A stretch of DNA of 52,500 nucleotides from Ralstonia sp. ASV6 (GCF_016429285.1 NZ_JAELUI010000019.1:1-52500), one strand, 5' to 3'. Positions 8,863 through 19,591 are shown, numbered from the stretch's first letter. The notes: generated by a model not told the origin, from the letters alone. Numbers and translations are program-made.

Positions 8863-10137
8863 TTACATACTGGCCCCGCCGCTGCCGCCAAGCGTCTCGG
8901 TGCGGCGCGGTGAGTAGGTTTCCCAGCGGTTGCAGCCAGGGCACTGCCAATAGAACAGGCGCGCGCGGAAACCGCATTCCTGGCACGTATAGCGCGCCAG
9001 GTTGCGTGTGCGACTTTGCAAGAGATCTCGAATGGCACCCAGATCGTGTGCACGCTGGATGTCTGCGTTGCTGCCATCCTCGACCGGATCGGCCAGCGCA
9101 CTCTCTGCCACATCTGCCGTGGCGGGCGCCTCATGACCAACCGCCTCGGAAGCGCGCGTCGCCTCGGCCTCCACCAGCCGCGTGAGCGCCATCAGCGACG
9201 GTTGACGGCGGATCTGATCACGCATCAGTGCCACGGCATCGTCGATACCGTGTACGTCCAATTCATACTTGTAGACCGTATCGAGCAGTTCCGGGCCCAG
9301 GCGCGCGTCCATCTTGGAGCGCAGCCACGCCAGCCCTTCTGCGGCACGGCCAAGTTGGGTATACGCCTTCATCAGCCGCTCGGCCACCAGCGGCAGGAAT
9401 GCTGGATTCTGCTGTTCGATACTGCGCCAGCGCTTGATTGCGCCTTCGGTATCGCCCTGCCCTTGCGCCACATCGCCCAGTTGGATGGTGGCGCGCACAT
9501 TCTTCGGGTTCTCCTGCAGCGCGCGTTCGAGCCACTCAATGGCGATCGGAACATCCTTGCGCTGCAGAGACTCCTGCGCCAACTCACAGCAGAACTGCGC
9601 GATCTGGACGGCGTAATCCTTACCCTGAAGGGTCTGCAGTTCGCGCGCTGCATCGATGGCCTTGCGCCATTCTTTTTCGACCTCGTACAGCTCTAGCAGT
9701 ACGCGCTTGGCAGGCTCGGCAAACGTGCCTTCCATCAGCATCCGCAGGGACTCTTCCGCGCGGTCCAGCAGGCCAGCGCGCAGGAAATCCTGGCCGAGTT
9801 CATACAACGCGTGATCGCGCTCGTTGGCCGGTAGATCAGGGCGGTTGACGAGGTTCTGGTGCACACGGATGGCACGCTCGGTCTCGCCGCGGCGGCGGAA
9901 CAGGCTGCCGAGCGCAAAGTGCAATTCGGTGGTTTCCGGGTCAAGGCGGGCAACCTCGATGAAGGCATCGATAGCCTTGTCCGGCTGCTCATTGAGCAGG
10001 AAATTCAGCCCCTTGAAATAAGAGCGCGGCAGCGACGACTGTTCGGTGCGCAACTGGCGGGCGTCGAGTCGCGCAGCGACCCAGCCCAAGCCAAACACCA
10101 GCGGGATGGCCAACAGCCACCAGAGATCGAAGTCCAT
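8863..10137 (-). CDS. lapB: Lipopolysaccharide assembly protein B (TPR and rubredoxin-like protein)
   Basis: LapB/YciM is an inner-membrane regulator that promotes FtsH turnover of LpxC and couples LPS synthesis to export. The product has 424 residues: one N-terminal membrane segment (about 5-20), about seven to nine TPR units (roughly 35-330), and a C-terminal rubredoxin-like zinc module with paired cysteines CQECGF and CPGCNRW. It is longer than E. coli LapB, and the extra length lies mostly between the TPRs and the zinc module. It starts 3 bases after lapA stops, so the pair is translationally linked. Confidence 0.92.
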   Translation of the reverse strand: MDFDLWWLLAIPLVFGLGWVAARLDARQLRTEQSSLPRSYFKGLNFLLNEQPDKAIDAFIEVARLDPETTELHFALGSLFRRRGETERAIRVHQNLVNRPDLPANERDHALYELGQDFLRAGLLDRAEESLRMLMEGTFAEPAKRVLLELYEVEKEWRKAIDAARELQTLQGKDYAVQIAQFCCELAQESLQRKDVPIAIEWLERALQENPKNVRATIQLGDVAQGQGDTEGAIKRWRSIEQQNPAFLPLVAERLMKAYTQLGRAAEGLAWLRSKMDARLGPELLDTVYKYELDVHGIDDAVALMRDQIRRQPSLMALTRLVEAEATRASEAVGHEAPATADVAESALADPVEDGSNADIQRAHDLGAIRDLLQSRTRNLARYTCQECGFRARLFYWQCPGCNRWETYSPRRTETLGGSGGASM

Positions 10138-10140
10138 GCG

Positions 10141-10464
10141 TCAGACCTTGGGGCCGGGAACGTGATAAGGGGAATCAGCAATGACGGGCGCAGTGGGCTC
10201 GGCCACCTCTTCCGCCTTCTTCATGCGCCCAATCTGGCGCCGCAGGCGGCTGGCGGTAAAGCGATGGCGCACCACACGCGGCGTCATCGCCAGCATGGTG
10301 AGCAGGATCCCAGCCACGAAGAATGCCAGCGCGATCAGAATCAACGGCGCATGCCAAGCCACGCCAAACGGCAACACCAGCGAGACTTCCGCCGTGTTGT
10401 GCAATGCCAGCGCAAAGAGCAGCACGAACAACAGGATGCGGATGACCCAGACGAGAAATTTCAT
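10141..10464 (-). CDS. lapA: Lipopolysaccharide assembly protein A (DUF1049)
   Basis: The product is a 107-residue inner-membrane protein with two hydrophobic helices (about 4-22 and 40-62) and a basic cytoplasmic tail with VVRHRFTASRLRRQIGRMKK. LapA/YciS acts with LapB at the membrane site of LPS assembly. The tandem order lapA-lapB is conserved. The ihfB terminator lies upstream, so lapA probably has its own promoter in the 205-base gap. Confidence 0.88.
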   Translation of the reverse strand: MKFLVWVIRILLFVLLFALALHNTAEVSLVLPFGVAWHAPLILIALAFFVAGILLTMLAMTPRVVRHRFTASRLRRQIGRMKKAEEVAEPTAPVIADSPYHVPGPKV

Positions 10465-10615
10465 GCAGACTCAGTAACAAACAGCGCGGAAACAAACGGC
10501 GGCGCAATCCAGTGAGACTGGGCAGCACTCGATTGCCGGATTGAGCCGCATTGTAGCGGATTCATATGATGGCCAGCCACGCCAAGGGCTGCGCGAAAAG
10601 CCATCGCCACAATAG

Positions 10616-10639
10616 AAAACGCCCCGGTAAAACCGGGGC
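10616..10639 (-). terminator. Intrinsic terminator after ihfB
   Basis: The arms GCCCCGGT (10621-10628) and ACCGGGGC (10632-10639) flank a 3-base loop, with GTTTTCTATT on the minus strand. It closes the rpsA-ihfB transcript about 30 bases after the ihfB stop. Confidence 0.85.
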
Positions 10640-10669
10640 GCTTCTGAAACGACCTTCTACAACCTAGGC

Positions 10670-11098
10670 TTAGCGTGACATGGCCAGCGGCACCACCGTA
10701 TCCGCCGAAAAACCGGCCGTCTGGCGATTGCACTCAGCCTGCCGCGCTGCCTTGACAGCCATCAGCGACACAGCTGGCTCACCCTCCGAAGAAGGTTCAC
10801 CTTGTTGCGCCAAGCTGCGGTCGACTCGCTCACGCAACTCCTTACCCGCCTTGAAGTGGGGCACCCGCTTTTCGGGCACCAGCACCTTCTCGCCAGACTT
10901 GGGGTTGCGACCGACGCGCGGCGGACGGCGATTCAGGCCGAAACTGCCGAATCCACGGATCTCGATGCGGTGGCCGTCCGCCAAGGCGTCGGACATCGCA
11001 TCCAGAATCGTCTTGACCGCGATGTCCGCGTCCCGCAGCAACAGCTGCGGAAAGCGGGCGGCAAGCTTCTCCACGAGTTCGGACTTGGTCATGGGCAT
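10670..11098 (-). CDS. ihfB: Integration host factor subunit beta, with a long C-terminal extension
   Basis: IHF-beta pairs with IhfA to bend DNA at specific sites. The core (about 1-100) shows [31 protein letters not shown] and the beta-arm segment [21 protein letters not shown]. The 142-residue product is about 40 residues longer than the usual 95-105; the extra tail (from [12 protein letters not shown] onward) has no recognised domain. Two ATGs lie in frame at 11098 and 11092. A GAGGA site 10 bases before the first favours 11098. It follows rpsA directly, as in many proteobacteria. Confidence 0.92.
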   Translation of the reverse strand: MPMTKSELVEKLAARFPQLLLRDADIAVKTILDAMSDALADGHRIEIRGFGSFGLNRRPPRVGRNPKSGEKVLVPEKRVPHFKAGKELRERVDRSLAQQGEPSSEGEPAVSLMAVKAARQAECNRQTAGFSADTVVPLAMSR

Positions 11099-11144
11099 CG
11101 TGCGCTCGTCCTCGCCGTCTTGATAGGGTCGACCCGGTAGATGC

Positions 11145-12833
11145 TTACTGGTTGGTTTCGTTCAGCTTCGCCTTCAGCAGCGCGCCGAGGTTCGTCGTAC
11201 CGGCGGTGCCAGTATCTGCCGAGAACTTCTGCATCGCTTCTTGTTGGTCGGCGCTGTCCTTGGCCTTGATCGAAACGTTGATGTTGCGCGACTTGCGATC
11301 GATGTTGACGATCATCGCAGTCATCGTTTCGCCTTCCTTCAGCACGTTGCGGGCATCTTCCACGCGGTCGCTCGAGATTTCCGAGGCGCGCAGGTAGCCT
11401 TCCACGTCGTCAGCCAGCTGCACCACGGCACCCTTCGGATCAACGGTCTTGATCGTGACATTCACGATCGAACCCTTGTCGTTGGTCGACACGAAGTTGT
11501 TGAACGGATCGCCCGACAGCTGCTTGATACCCAGCGAGATGCGTTCCTTGTCGATGTCGATGGCCAGCACGACGGCTTCCACTTCGTCGCCCTTCTTGTA
11601 CTTGCGAACAGCTTCTTCGCCAGTCTCTTGCCACGACAGGTCCGACAGGTGCACCAGGCCGTCGATGCCGCCCGGCAGACCGATGAACACGCCGAAGTCG
11701 GTGATCGACTTGATCTGACCCGACAGCTTGTCGCCCTTCTTGTGGTTACGGCCGAAGTCGTCCCACGGGTTGGCCTTGCACTGCTTCATGCCCAGGCTGA
11801 TACGACGCTTGTCTTCGTCGATATCCAGGACCATGACTTCCACTTCGTCGCCCAGCTGGACAACCTTGGACGGAGCCACGTTCTTGTTGGTCCAGTCCAT
11901 TTCGGACACGTGCACCAGGCCTTCGATGCCGGCTTCGATCTCAACGAACGCGCCGTAGTCGGTCAGGTTGGTCACCTTGCCGAACAGGCGGGTGCCTTGC
12001 GGGTAACGGCGCGAGATGCCGACCCACGGATCTTCGCCCAGTTGCTTCACGCCCAGCGAGACGCGGTTCTTCTCTTGGTCGAACTTGAGGATCTTGGCGG
12101 TGATTTCCTGGCCAACCGACAGCACTTCGCTCGGGTGACGCACGCGACGCCATGCCAGGTCGGTGATGTGCAGCAGACCGTCGATGCCACCCAGATCCAC
12201 GAACGCGCCGTAGTCGGTGATGTTCTTGACGATACCGTTGACGATCGCGCCTTCCTTGAGCGTTTCCATCAGCTTCTGACGCTCTTCGCCCAGCGTGGCT
12301 TCAACCACGGCACGGCGCGACAGCACAACGTTGTTGCGCTTGCGGTCCAGCTTGATGACCTTGAATTCGAGGGTCTTGCCTTCGTACGGCGTGGTGTCCT
12401 TGATCGGACGTACGTCGACGAGCGAACCCGGGAGGAATGCACGAATACCGTTGACCATGACGGTCAGGCCGCCCTTCACCTTGCCGGTCACGGTACCGGA
12501 GATGATCTCGCCGGATTCCAGTGCCTTCTCAAGGTTCAGCCACGAAGCCAGGCGCTTGGCCTTGTCGCGCGACAGGATGGTGTCGCCGTAGCCGTTTTCC
12601 AGTGCGTCGATCGCGACCGAAACGTAGTCGCCGACTTGCACTTCCAGCTCGCCCTGGTCGTTCAGGAATTCTTCGACCGGAACAAATGCTTCGGACTTCA
12701 GGCCCGCGTTCACAACGACGAAGTTGTGGTCAATACGCACAACTTCCGCAGAGATCACTTCGCCAGCCTTCATATTGGACTTGGCGATCGACTCTTCGAA
12801 CAGGGCGGCAAAAGATTCGTTAGTTTGGGACAT
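11145..12833 (-). CDS. rpsA: 30S ribosomal protein S1
   Basis: S1 binds mRNA on the 30S platform and allows initiation on weak or structured leaders. The product has 562 residues with six S1 RNA-binding repeats. Repeated cores such as [40 protein letters not shown] and [20 protein letters not shown] mark repeats 3-5. The ATG at 12833 gives the family N terminus [15 protein letters not shown]. No Shine-Dalgarno precedes it; the start follows a short stem and a T-run, consistent with S1-dependent autoregulated translation. It lies between cmk and ihfB. Confidence 0.96.
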   Translation of the reverse strand: MSQTNESFAALFEESIAKSNMKAGEVISAEVVRIDHNFVVVNAGLKSEAFVPVEEFLNDQGELEVQVGDYVSVAIDALENGYGDTILSRDKAKRLASWLNLEKALESGEIISGTVTGKVKGGLTVMVNGIRAFLPGSLVDVRPIKDTTPYEGKTLEFKVIKLDRKRNNVVLSRRAVVEATLGEERQKLMETLKEGAIVNGIVKNITDYGAFVDLGGIDGLLHITDLAWRRVRHPSEVLSVGQEITAKILKFDQEKNRVSLGVKQLGEDPWVGISRRYPQGTRLFGKVTNLTDYGAFVEIEAGIEGLVHVSEMDWTNKNVAPSKVVQLGDEVEVMVLDIDEDKRRISLGMKQCKANPWDDFGRNHKKGDKLSGQIKSITDFGVFIGLPGGIDGLVHLSDLSWQETGEEAVRKYKKGDEVEAVVLAIDIDKERISLGIKQLSGDPFNNFVSTNDKGSIVNVTIKTVDPKGAVVQLADDVEGYLRASEISSDRVEDARNVLKEGETMTAMIVNIDRKSRNINVSIKAKDSADQQEAMQKFSADTGTAGTTNLGALLKAKLNETNQ

Positions 12834-12861
12834 AAAAAATAGGCATCCGCAGAACATGCCT
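12834..12861 (-). promoter_or_regulatory. Stem-loop plus U-run abutting the rpsA start codon
   Basis: On the minus strand AGGCAT and ATGCCT (12856-12861 and 12841-12846) form a 6-bp stem with a 9-base loop. ATTTTTT follows, directly before the rpsA ATG. There is no purine-rich ribosome site. It could be a weak terminator or attenuator, or the structured AU-rich leader through which S1 controls its own translation. Confidence 0.4.
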
Positions 12862-12968
12862 CGCATAGCTTTCGCTCAATGGGCGAAGACACGCGCATGC
12901 GGGGTTACGAGTTGAACAACCGCCAGCGGCAACATGCCACCGGCACCGATCGGACCGGATCAGCCGAT

Positions 12969-13664
12969 TCAGTTCGCCTTGTTGGCGCTCTGCACCTGCC
13001 GGTACCAGTCCAGTACCTGCGCGACCACCTCATCGACCGTCATATCGGACGAATCCAGTTGCCGCGCATCCTGCGCCGGACGCAGCGGCGCGACACTGCG
13101 GGTGCGATCCCGCAAATCACGCGCCTCCAAGTCCTGCGAAAGACTTTCCACTGTAGCAGAAAAACCCTTTGCAATCAATTGTTTATAGCGCCGCTCGGCG
13201 CGCGCCTGCACGCTTGCCGTGAGGAACACCTTGAGCACCGCTTCGGGAAAAACCACGGTGCCCATGTCGCGGCCATCGGCTACGAGGCCGGGTGCCTCCA
13301 GGAAGGCGCGCTGACGTGCATGCAACGCCTCACGCACGGCGCCATGCACGGCAATGGCCGAGGCCTGGTTGCCGACCGACTCATGACGTAACGCCAAGCT
13401 CACATCTTCACCGTTGAGCCAGATGTGATCGGCTTTGAAGCGCACATCCAGGGTGCTGGCGATGCGCACGAGGTTCTCCACGTCGTGATCGTCGACGTTC
13501 TCGCGCATGCTGGAGAGCGCCACCAAGCGGTACAGGGAGCCGCTATCCAATAGGTGAAAGCCAAGCAAGTCAGCGACCTGATGGGCGACGGTGCCCTTGC
13601 CGGACGCAGTGGGGCCGTCGATGGTGATGACCGGATACGGCGTGGAAGCAGCGGCGTCGGACAT
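12969..13664 (-). CDS. cmk: Cytidylate kinase
   Basis: Cmk phosphorylates CMP and dCMP to the diphosphates. The product has 231 residues and begins with the P-loop [11 protein letters not shown] (17-27). The segment [10 protein letters not shown] contacts substrate, [11 protein letters not shown] is family-specific, and [13 protein letters not shown] carries the substrate-binding arginines. It stands between aroA and rpsA, the classic proteobacterial order. Confidence 0.95.
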   Translation of the reverse strand: MSDAAASTPYPVITIDGPTASGKGTVAHQVADLLGFHLLDSGSLYRLVALSSMRENVDDHDVENLVRIASTLDVRFKADHIWLNGEDVSLALRHESVGNQASAIAVHGAVREALHARQRAFLEAPGLVADGRDMGTVVFPEAVLKVFLTASVQARAERRYKQLIAKGFSATVESLSQDLEARDLRDRTRSVAPLRPAQDARQLDSSDMTVDEVVAQVLDWYRQVQSANKAN

Positions 13665-13690
13665 GATAAGAGCTGGTGGTTAATTGCGTT

Positions 13691-14995
13691 TCAAGCGGTA
13701 ATGCCGCCGAACGCCGAGAAATATTCCGGGAACGTCTTGGCGACGCAACGCGGGTCGTTGATGCGCACCGGCACCGGGCCAAACGCGGCCAGAGAGAAGG
13801 CCATCGCCATTCGGTGGTCGTCGTAGGTATCGATGCCGCCAGCGGGCGAAGTCCATTGCGACGGGGGCGTCACACGGATGTAGTCGGCGCCCTCTTCCAC
13901 TTCGGCGCCGAGCTTACGCAGTTCGGTGGCCATGGCAGACAGGCGGTCGGTTTCCTTGACGCGCCAGCTTGCGATGTTGGTGAGCGTGGTAGTGCCGTCG
14001 GCAAACAGCGCGGCCACCGCCAGCGTCATCGCCGCGTCTGGGATGTGGTTGCAGTCCAACTCGACCGCATGCAGCTTGCCGTCGTCGCGCTCGACGCCGC
14101 GGACTTCGATCCAGTTGTCGCCCGCCATCACGTTGGCGCCCATGCGGTTGAGCGCGTCAGCAAAGCGGACGTCGCCCTGGATGCTGGACATGCCAACCCC
14201 CTCCACGCGCACCGGCCCACCACCAAGCGCGCCGGCGGCCAGGAAGTACGACGCCGACGAGGCATCGCCTTCCACGAAAATCTCGCCTGGTGCCATGTAT
14301 GCGACGCCAGTCGGCACGATGAACGATGCCCAACCGTCGCGCACAACCTGCACGCCAAAGCGCGCCATTAGGTTCAACGTGATCTCGATGTAGGGCTTGG
14401 AGATCAGCTCGCCAACCACTTCAATGGTGACGTTGCCTGCCGACTCGACCAGCGGCAGCGACATCAGCAGCGCAGTCAGGAACTGGCTGGACACATCGCC
14501 GCGCACGCGGATGGGCGCGTCAATCTTGACCGGCGCGGCATGAATCGCCAGCGGCGGATAGCCTTCGTTGCCGGTGTAGTCGATGTGCGCGCCGACCTGG
14601 CGCAGGCCGTCGACCAGATCGCCGATCGGCCGCTCGTGCATGCGCGGCACGCCGTGCAGTGTGTACTCACCGCCTTGCAGCGCCAGCGCGGCCGTCAGCG
14701 GGCGGATGGCAGTACCGGCGTTGCCCATGAACAGATCTGCGGACTTGTTCGGGAAACGGCCACCGGTGCCGGTGACGCGATAGGCGTTGTCGCCCAGACC
14801 TTCAACCGAGACACCCAGCTTGCCGAGTGCGTCCAGCATGACGCGCGTGTCATCGGAGTCGAGCAACGCGCGTACGACGGTTTCGCCCTGCGCAAGTGCG
14901 GCCAGCAGCAGCACGCGGTTGGAGATGCTCTTCGAGCCTGGCAGCTTGATGGTGCCGCGCGCCGTCTTCAGCGGACCGACGTCGAGATGTTCCAT
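13691..14995 (-). CDS. aroA: 3-phosphoshikimate 1-carboxyvinyltransferase (EPSP synthase)
   Basis: AroA joins phosphoenolpyruvate to shikimate-3-phosphate, the sixth step of the shikimate pathway. The product has 434 residues from the ATG at 14995. Motifs are [18 protein letters not shown] (substrate Lys22 and Ser23), [16 protein letters not shown], and [15 protein letters not shown] near the C terminus. The GNAGTAIRP loop has Ala where glyphosate-sensitive class I enzymes also have a small residue. The longer frame to 15061 overlaps tyrA and was rejected. It lies between tyrA and cmk. Confidence 0.96.
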   Translation of the reverse strand: MEHLDVGPLKTARGTIKLPGSKSISNRVLLLAALAQGETVVRALLDSDDTRVMLDALGKLGVSVEGLGDNAYRVTGTGGRFPNKSADLFMGNAGTAIRPLTAALALQGGEYTLHGVPRMHERPIGDLVDGLRQVGAHIDYTGNEGYPPLAIHAAPVKIDAPIRVRGDVSSQFLTALLMSLPLVESAGNVTIEVVGELISKPYIEITLNLMARFGVQVVRDGWASFIVPTGVAYMAPGEIFVEGDASSASYFLAAGALGGGPVRVEGVGMSSIQGDVRFADALNRMGANVMAGDNWIEVRGVERDDGKLHAVELDCNHIPDAAMTLAVAALFADGTTTLTNIASWRVKETDRLSAMATELRKLGAEVEEGADYIRVTPPSQWTSPAGGIDTYDDHRMAMAFSLAAFGPVPVRINDPRCVAKTFPEYFSAFGGITA

Positions 14996-15021
14996 GAATC
15001 CAGTCAGTTCAAAACAAAACG

Positions 15022-15918
15022 TTATTCGGGTTGCGTGGTTGGCGCCACGCGCTGCGGCCAAGCCAGACGGGCTTCGCTCGCGCGGCGGAACACGCGTTCA
15101 AGCGAGGCGCCATCGCGCTCGGCAATCATCGTCTTCAGACGGCCGATTGCGGCTTCGTAGGTGTTCAACTCGCGCAGCAGCGCTTCGCGGTTCGACAAGC
15201 AGATGTCGCGCCACATCTCGGGCGACGACGCGGCGATGCGCGTGAAATCGCGGAAACCGCCGCCGGCAAAGTCGAGCTTGAGCGCGCCGTCTTCGGCATT
15301 GATGATCTGTGCAACCAGCGCATACGACAGCACGTGCGGCAGGTGGCTGACCGCCGCGAACACAGCGTCGTGCTGCACGGCAGACATGATGTGGCAGTGC
15401 GCTCCCGCTACCTCCCACATCGCCTGCACGCGAGCGACATCAACGCGACGGTTTTCCTGCAGCGGACACAGCACGGTCTTTTTGCCGACGTAGAGATCGG
15501 CCAGTGCGGCCTCCACGCCATTCAATTCACGGCCAGCGATCGGGTGCGCGGGCACGAACTGGCTGACCTGATCACCCAGCGCCGTCTTGGCTGCCATGAT
15601 GACGTCAGACTTGGTGCTGCCGGCATCCGTGACGGTGGTGTCCGGGCCCAGGTGCGGCTGCATGGCGAGCAGCAACGGTAACGTCTGCGCGACGGGTGCA
15701 CACAGCACCACCATGTCGGCGCCGCGCACGGCTTCTTCCATCGGCAGCGCTTCATCGATCACGCCCAGGCGAATCGCCGCTTCAAGCGACGCGGCCGAAC
15801 GCCCGACGCCAATGATCTGCCCGACCACACCCGCGCGACGCAACGCCAGCGCCAACGAACCACCAATCAGGCCGACGCCGACAATCACCAACCGTGAACT
15901 GGAAAAAGAAGAGGCCAC
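15022..15918 (-). CDS. tyrA: Prephenate dehydrogenase
   Basis: TyrA oxidatively decarboxylates prephenate to 4-hydroxyphenylpyruvate for tyrosine synthesis. The product is about 298 residues. The Rossmann loop [17 protein letters not shown] is near the N terminus, with [14 protein letters not shown] and [12 protein letters not shown] further on. No ATG suits the start. I chose the GTG at 15918 ([14 protein letters not shown]), which has an AGGGCGG ribosome site just upstream; a TTG at 15945 is the other option. There is no fused chorismate mutase. It lies between hisC and aroA. Confidence 0.93.
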   Translation of the reverse strand: MASSFSSSRLVIVGVGLIGGSLALALRRAGVVGQIIGVGRSAASLEAAIRLGVIDEALPMEEAVRGADMVVLCAPVAQTLPLLLAMQPHLGPDTTVTDAGSTKSDVIMAAKTALGDQVSQFVPAHPIAGRELNGVEAALADLYVGKKTVLCPLQENRRVDVARVQAMWEVAGAHCHIMSAVQHDAVFAAVSHLPHVLSYALVAQIINAEDGALKLDFAGGGFRDFTRIAASSPEMWRDICLSNREALLRELNTYEAAIGRLKTMIAERDGASLERVFRRASEARLAWPQRVAPTTQPE

Positions 15919-16016
15919 AACACCGCCCTGCCAGAAAAAAAGCAAAGCGGCATTGTAGCCCGATGTGCGCGGCGCCCGATGCCTGAACTAGGGCGCCGCA
16001 ACGGTTGCAACAGAAG

Positions 16017-17141
16017 TTACGCGGCGGCTTTTTCCTGCGCCAGCGCCACTTCCAGCGCCTCGATGAAGGTGGCGTTCTCTTCGCGCAGCCCGATGCTGAT
16101 GCGCAGCCATTGCGGCAGGCCGTAGTTGCTGACCGGACGCACGATCACCCCTTGCTTGAGCAACGCAATGTTCACGCGTGCACCAGCACTGTTGTCGTTA
16201 CCCACGCGCACCAGCACGAAGTTGCCAGACGACGGCACGTACTGCAGGCCGAGACGATCGAAGGCTTCAGTCAGTTGCGCGTAGCCCGCAGCGTTCAGCT
16301 CAGCCGATTGGCGCAGGAATTCCGCATCATTGAGCGCGGCCACCGCTGCGGCCTGCGCCAAGCTGTTCACATTGAACGGTTGGCGAATGCGGTTAAGCAG
16401 ATCGGTCAACTGCGGTTGTGCGATGCCGTAGCCCACCCGCAAGCCAGCCAGCCCATAGGCCTTTGAGAACGTGCGCGACACCAGCAGGTTCGGATACTGA
16501 CGCACCCATGCCGTCGAGTCGTACTGCTGTTCGGGCTTGAGGAATTCGTTGTAGGCCTCGTCCAGCACAACCACGACGGTCGGCGGCACCTTGGCCAGAA
16601 ACGCAGCGATTTCACTGGCCGACAGGAACGTGCCAGTCGGATTGTTCGGATTAGCGATGTAGATCAAACGCGTGTCCGGCGTGATGGCCGCGGCCATCGC
16701 GTCGAGGTCGTGGCCGTAGTCGCGAGCCGGCACTTCAATGGCGTGCGCACCGACTTCCTGAGCCGCCAGCGCATACACGGCAAATGAGTACTGCGCATAC
16801 ATCACGCCCTGCCCCGGTTCCACCAGTGCGCGGGCCGCCAACTCGAGAATGTCGTTGCTGCCGTTGCCCAGCGTGATCCACGCTTCGGGCACGCCAAACT
16901 TGGCATGCAGTGCGGCCTTCAGGCTGAAGCCGTTGGCATCCGGATAGCGCGCCAGCTCGTCAATGGCGGCTGCCATCGCGCTTTTGGCCGATTGCGGCAT
17001 ACCAAGCGGGTTCTCATTCGACGCCAGCTTGACGATGCGCGCGGCATCCAAGCCGAACTCGCGTGCTACTTCGGAAATCGGCTTGCCGGCCACATAGGGG
17101 GCGATGGCGCGGACATACGCCGGGCCGAACTGCAAAGACAT
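16017..17141 (-). CDS. hisC: Histidinol-phosphate aminotransferase
   Basis: This fold-type I PLP aminotransferase of histidine synthesis often also serves aromatic transamination when linked to tyrA and pheA, as here. The product has 374 residues. Motifs are KLASNENPLGMP, NPNNPTGT (about 164-171), DEAYNEF and the PLP lysine K227 in SRTFSKAYGLAGLRVGYG. The start at 17141 is preceded by a good GGAG site. Its place between pheA and tyrA suggests a role in phenylalanine and tyrosine transamination, with the main his operon elsewhere. Confidence 0.93.
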   Translation of the reverse strand: MSLQFGPAYVRAIAPYVAGKPISEVAREFGLDAARIVKLASNENPLGMPQSAKSAMAAAIDELARYPDANGFSLKAALHAKFGVPEAWITLGNGSNDILELAARALVEPGQGVMYAQYSFAVYALAAQEVGAHAIEVPARDYGHDLDAMAAAITPDTRLIYIANPNNPTGTFLSASEIAAFLAKVPPTVVVVLDEAYNEFLKPEQQYDSTAWVRQYPNLLVSRTFSKAYGLAGLRVGYGIAQPQLTDLLNRIRQPFNVNSLAQAAAVAALNDAEFLRQSAELNAAGYAQLTEAFDRLGLQYVPSSGNFVLVRVGNDNSAGARVNIALLKQGVIVRPVSNYGLPQWLRISIGLREENATFIEALEVALAQEKAAA

Positions 17142-17237
17142 GGGGTGCTCCTTTGGTATCAGCGCCCCGCCCATGCGAGGCGCGCTTTTGAATCCCTCGG
17201 GAGCGCTGCAAACCAGCGCTGGCTTGCCTCGTCCCCG

Positions 17238-18353
17238 TTAGCGTGCCGAGGGATAGGACCCCAGCACTTTGAAATACGCTGCGTCATGACGCAGCTTCTC
17301 CAGCGCGCGCGCTACTTGCGGATCACGCTGGTGGCCTTCCACATCGACGTAGAAGTAGTACTCCCACGCACCGCTGCGCGCCGGACGCGATTCGAAACGG
17401 CACATCGACACGCCGTTCTCCGCGAGCGGCGCCAGCAGCTTGTAGACTGCGCCGGCCTCGTTCGGCACCGACAGAATCAGCGACGTCTGATCACGCCCGC
17501 TCGGCTCCGTCTCATAGTTGCCAATGACGACGAAACGCGTGCGGTTATGCGGATCGTCTTCGACGTTGGCGCGCACCACATGCAGGCCGTAGCGGTTGGC
17601 CGCCTGCACACTTGCCAGCGCGGCAACCATTTCGTCTTCACCCGCCATACGAGCAGCCTCGGCGTTGCTCGACACGGCCTCGCGTGGCAGGTTCGGATAG
17701 TTCGTGTTCAACCACCGTTGGCACTGCGCCAGCGCCTGCGCATGCGCGCGCACCACCTTCACCTGCGACATGTCGCCAGTCTTGTGCAACAGATTGTGGT
17801 GCACACGCAGCGCAATCTCACCGCTGATCTTCAGCGACGTCGTCAAGAACAGATCGAGCGTGCGCGACACCACGCCCTCCGTCGAATTCTCAACCGGCAC
17901 CACACCGCAATCGACCGTGCCGGATTCCGCCGCACGGAACACCTCGTCAATGCTCGGACAAGGCATCGGCTGGATCTCATGACCGAAATGCGCGATCACC
18001 GCCTGCTCCGAGAACGTGCCCGCCGGGCCCAGGTAACCGATGCGCAGCGCCTGCTCCAGGCCGCGACACGCAGACATCACCTCACGCCAGATGGCAGCGA
18101 TGCTCTCATCATGTAGCGGACCCGAATTGCTCGACTGCATCTTGCGGATCACCTGCAGCTCGCGGTCCGGCCGGAACGCAGGCGACGAATAGCGCTTCTT
18201 CACCTCGCCCACTTCCTGCGCCACCTTGGCGCGGTCGGAGAGCAGCGTGAGCAATTGGTTATCAATGGCGTCGATCTGCGTGCGCAACGGCGCCAACTCC
18301 GCCGCCAGTGCGGCGTCCTTGTTTTGCTTCGTATCGTCTGACTGACTGGTCAT
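17238..18353 (-). CDS. pheA: Bifunctional chorismate mutase / prephenate dehydratase
   Basis: PheA turns chorismate into prephenate and then phenylpyruvate. The product has 371 residues in three parts. An AroQ-type chorismate mutase covers about 20-103 (LRTQIDAIDNQLLTLLSDR). Prephenate dehydratase begins at GYLGPAGTFSEQA (about 106) and carries the HNRTRFVVIG motif. A C-terminal ACT domain starts near GAVYKLLAPLAENG and includes FESRPARSGAWEYYFYVD, the usual phenylalanine feedback site. It stands between serC and hisC. Confidence 0.95.
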   Translation of the reverse strand: MTSQSDDTKQNKDAALAAELAPLRTQIDAIDNQLLTLLSDRAKVAQEVGEVKKRYSSPAFRPDRELQVIRKMQSSNSGPLHDESIAAIWREVMSACRGLEQALRIGYLGPAGTFSEQAVIAHFGHEIQPMPCPSIDEVFRAAESGTVDCGVVPVENSTEGVVSRTLDLFLTTSLKISGEIALRVHHNLLHKTGDMSQVKVVRAHAQALAQCQRWLNTNYPNLPREAVSSNAEAARMAGEDEMVAALASVQAANRYGLHVVRANVEDDPHNRTRFVVIGNYETEPSGRDQTSLILSVPNEAGAVYKLLAPLAENGVSMCRFESRPARSGAWEYYFYVDVEGHQRDPQVARALEKLRHDAAYFKVLGSYPSAR

Positions 18354-18440
18354 TGTAGGAATCGGGTTCGGCAATGGATTGCAAATTGCCGCGCGAAGCA
18401 GGCGCTTCGCGCAATGTTCTGCCGTGGTTGGGCGAATGCC

Positions 18441-19577
18441 TTAGGCGGACGCCCGCTCAAAGTCACGCATGAAGTCGACCAGCGCTTCCACGCCTTCCAG
18501 CGGCATCGCGTTGTAGATGCTCGCCCGCATGCCGCCCACGGACTTGTGGCCCTTGAGTTGCACCAGCCCGCGCGCGCGCGCCTGCGTGAGGAACGCCTCG
18601 TTGCGGGACTCGTCGTTGAGGAAGAAGGGTACGTTCATGCGCGAACGGCACGTCGGATGGATTTCGTTGCGGTAGAAGCTGCTCGCGTCGATAAAGTCGT
18701 ACAGCATCTTCGACTTGACGATGTTTCGCGTCTCCAGCGCTTCAACACCGCCCTGGCGCTTGATCCACTGGAACACAAGCCCAGCGATGTAGATCGCGTA
18801 CGTGGGCGGTGTGTTGTACATCGAGCCGTTCTCGGCCACGAGGCGCCAGTTGAATGCCGACGGGCACAGCGGGTGTGCATGGCCCAGCAAGTCCTTGCGG
18901 ACGATGGCGATCGTCAGGCCGGCGGGGCCGATGTTCTTCTGCGCGCCACCATACAGAACCTGATAGCCATCCCAGTCGATCGGCCGGGAGAGAATGTGGC
19001 TCGACACGTCGGCCACCACCACGCGCCCATGCGCTTGACCGACGTCGGGCGTCTCCTGGTATTCCACGCCGACGATGGTCTCGTTCGTACACAGGTGCAC
19101 GTAGGCCGCGTCATCCGAGAGATTCCAGCTCGATACGTCCGGAATCTTGTGGAAACGCTCGGCCTCGCTGGTGGCGGCGATGTTCACCTCACCGTACTTA
19201 CGCGCTTCCTGCTGAGACTTTACCGACCACGTGCCAGTGACAACGTAGTCCGCCTTGGGCGCATCGACGGATAGACGGCGCATCAGGTTCAGCGGAACGA
19301 TGGCGTTTTCAGCGATCGCACCGCCCTGCAAGAACAGGATCTCGTAGTGATCCGGCACCGCCAGCAGTTCACGCAAATCCGCAAAGGCCTGCGCAAGAAT
19401 GCTTTCGAATTCGCGGCCGCGATGGCTCATCTCCATCACGCTCATGCCGCTGCCCTGCCAGGAGAGCATCTCTTCCGCCGCCTGCCGCAGCACCTCGGCC
19501 GGCAGCACGGCTGGCCCCGCCGAAAAGTTATAGACACGTGCCTGGCTGGCTTGGATGGCGAGATCGGCTTGGCTCAT
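18441..19577 (-). CDS. serC: Phosphoserine aminotransferase
   Basis: SerC makes 3-phosphoserine from 3-phosphohydroxypyruvate, and serves pyridoxal phosphate synthesis as well. The product has 378 residues and starts [23 protein letters not shown]. The PLP lysine is K214 in [14 protein letters not shown], with HRGREFESI and the C-terminal [17 protein letters not shown] also visible. Following a terminator after the DUF2059 gene, it is the likely first gene of the serC-pheA-hisC-tyrA-aroA operon. Confidence 0.95.
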   Translation of the reverse strand: MSQADLAIQASQARVYNFSAGPAVLPAEVLRQAAEEMLSWQGSGMSVMEMSHRGREFESILAQAFADLRELLAVPDHYEILFLQGGAIAENAIVPLNLMRRLSVDAPKADYVVTGTWSVKSQQEARKYGEVNIAATSEAERFHKIPDVSSWNLSDDAAYVHLCTNETIVGVEYQETPDVGQAHGRVVVADVSSHILSRPIDWDGYQVLYGGAQKNIGPAGLTIAIVRKDLLGHAHPLCPSAFNWRLVAENGSMYNTPPTYAIYIAGLVFQWIKRQGGVEALETRNIVKSKMLYDFIDASSFYRNEIHPTCRSRMNVPFFLNDESRNEAFLTQARARGLVQLKGHKSVGGMRASIYNAMPLEGVEALVDFMRDFERASA

Positions 19578-19591
19578 GAGAGGGAGGCAAA

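Noticed and set aside
17202-17220. Hairpin AGCGCTG-CAAAC-CAGCGCT between pheA and hisC as a terminator
   Set aside because: The stem is perfect but short and no T-run follows on the minus strand; it is probably no barrier within the operon.
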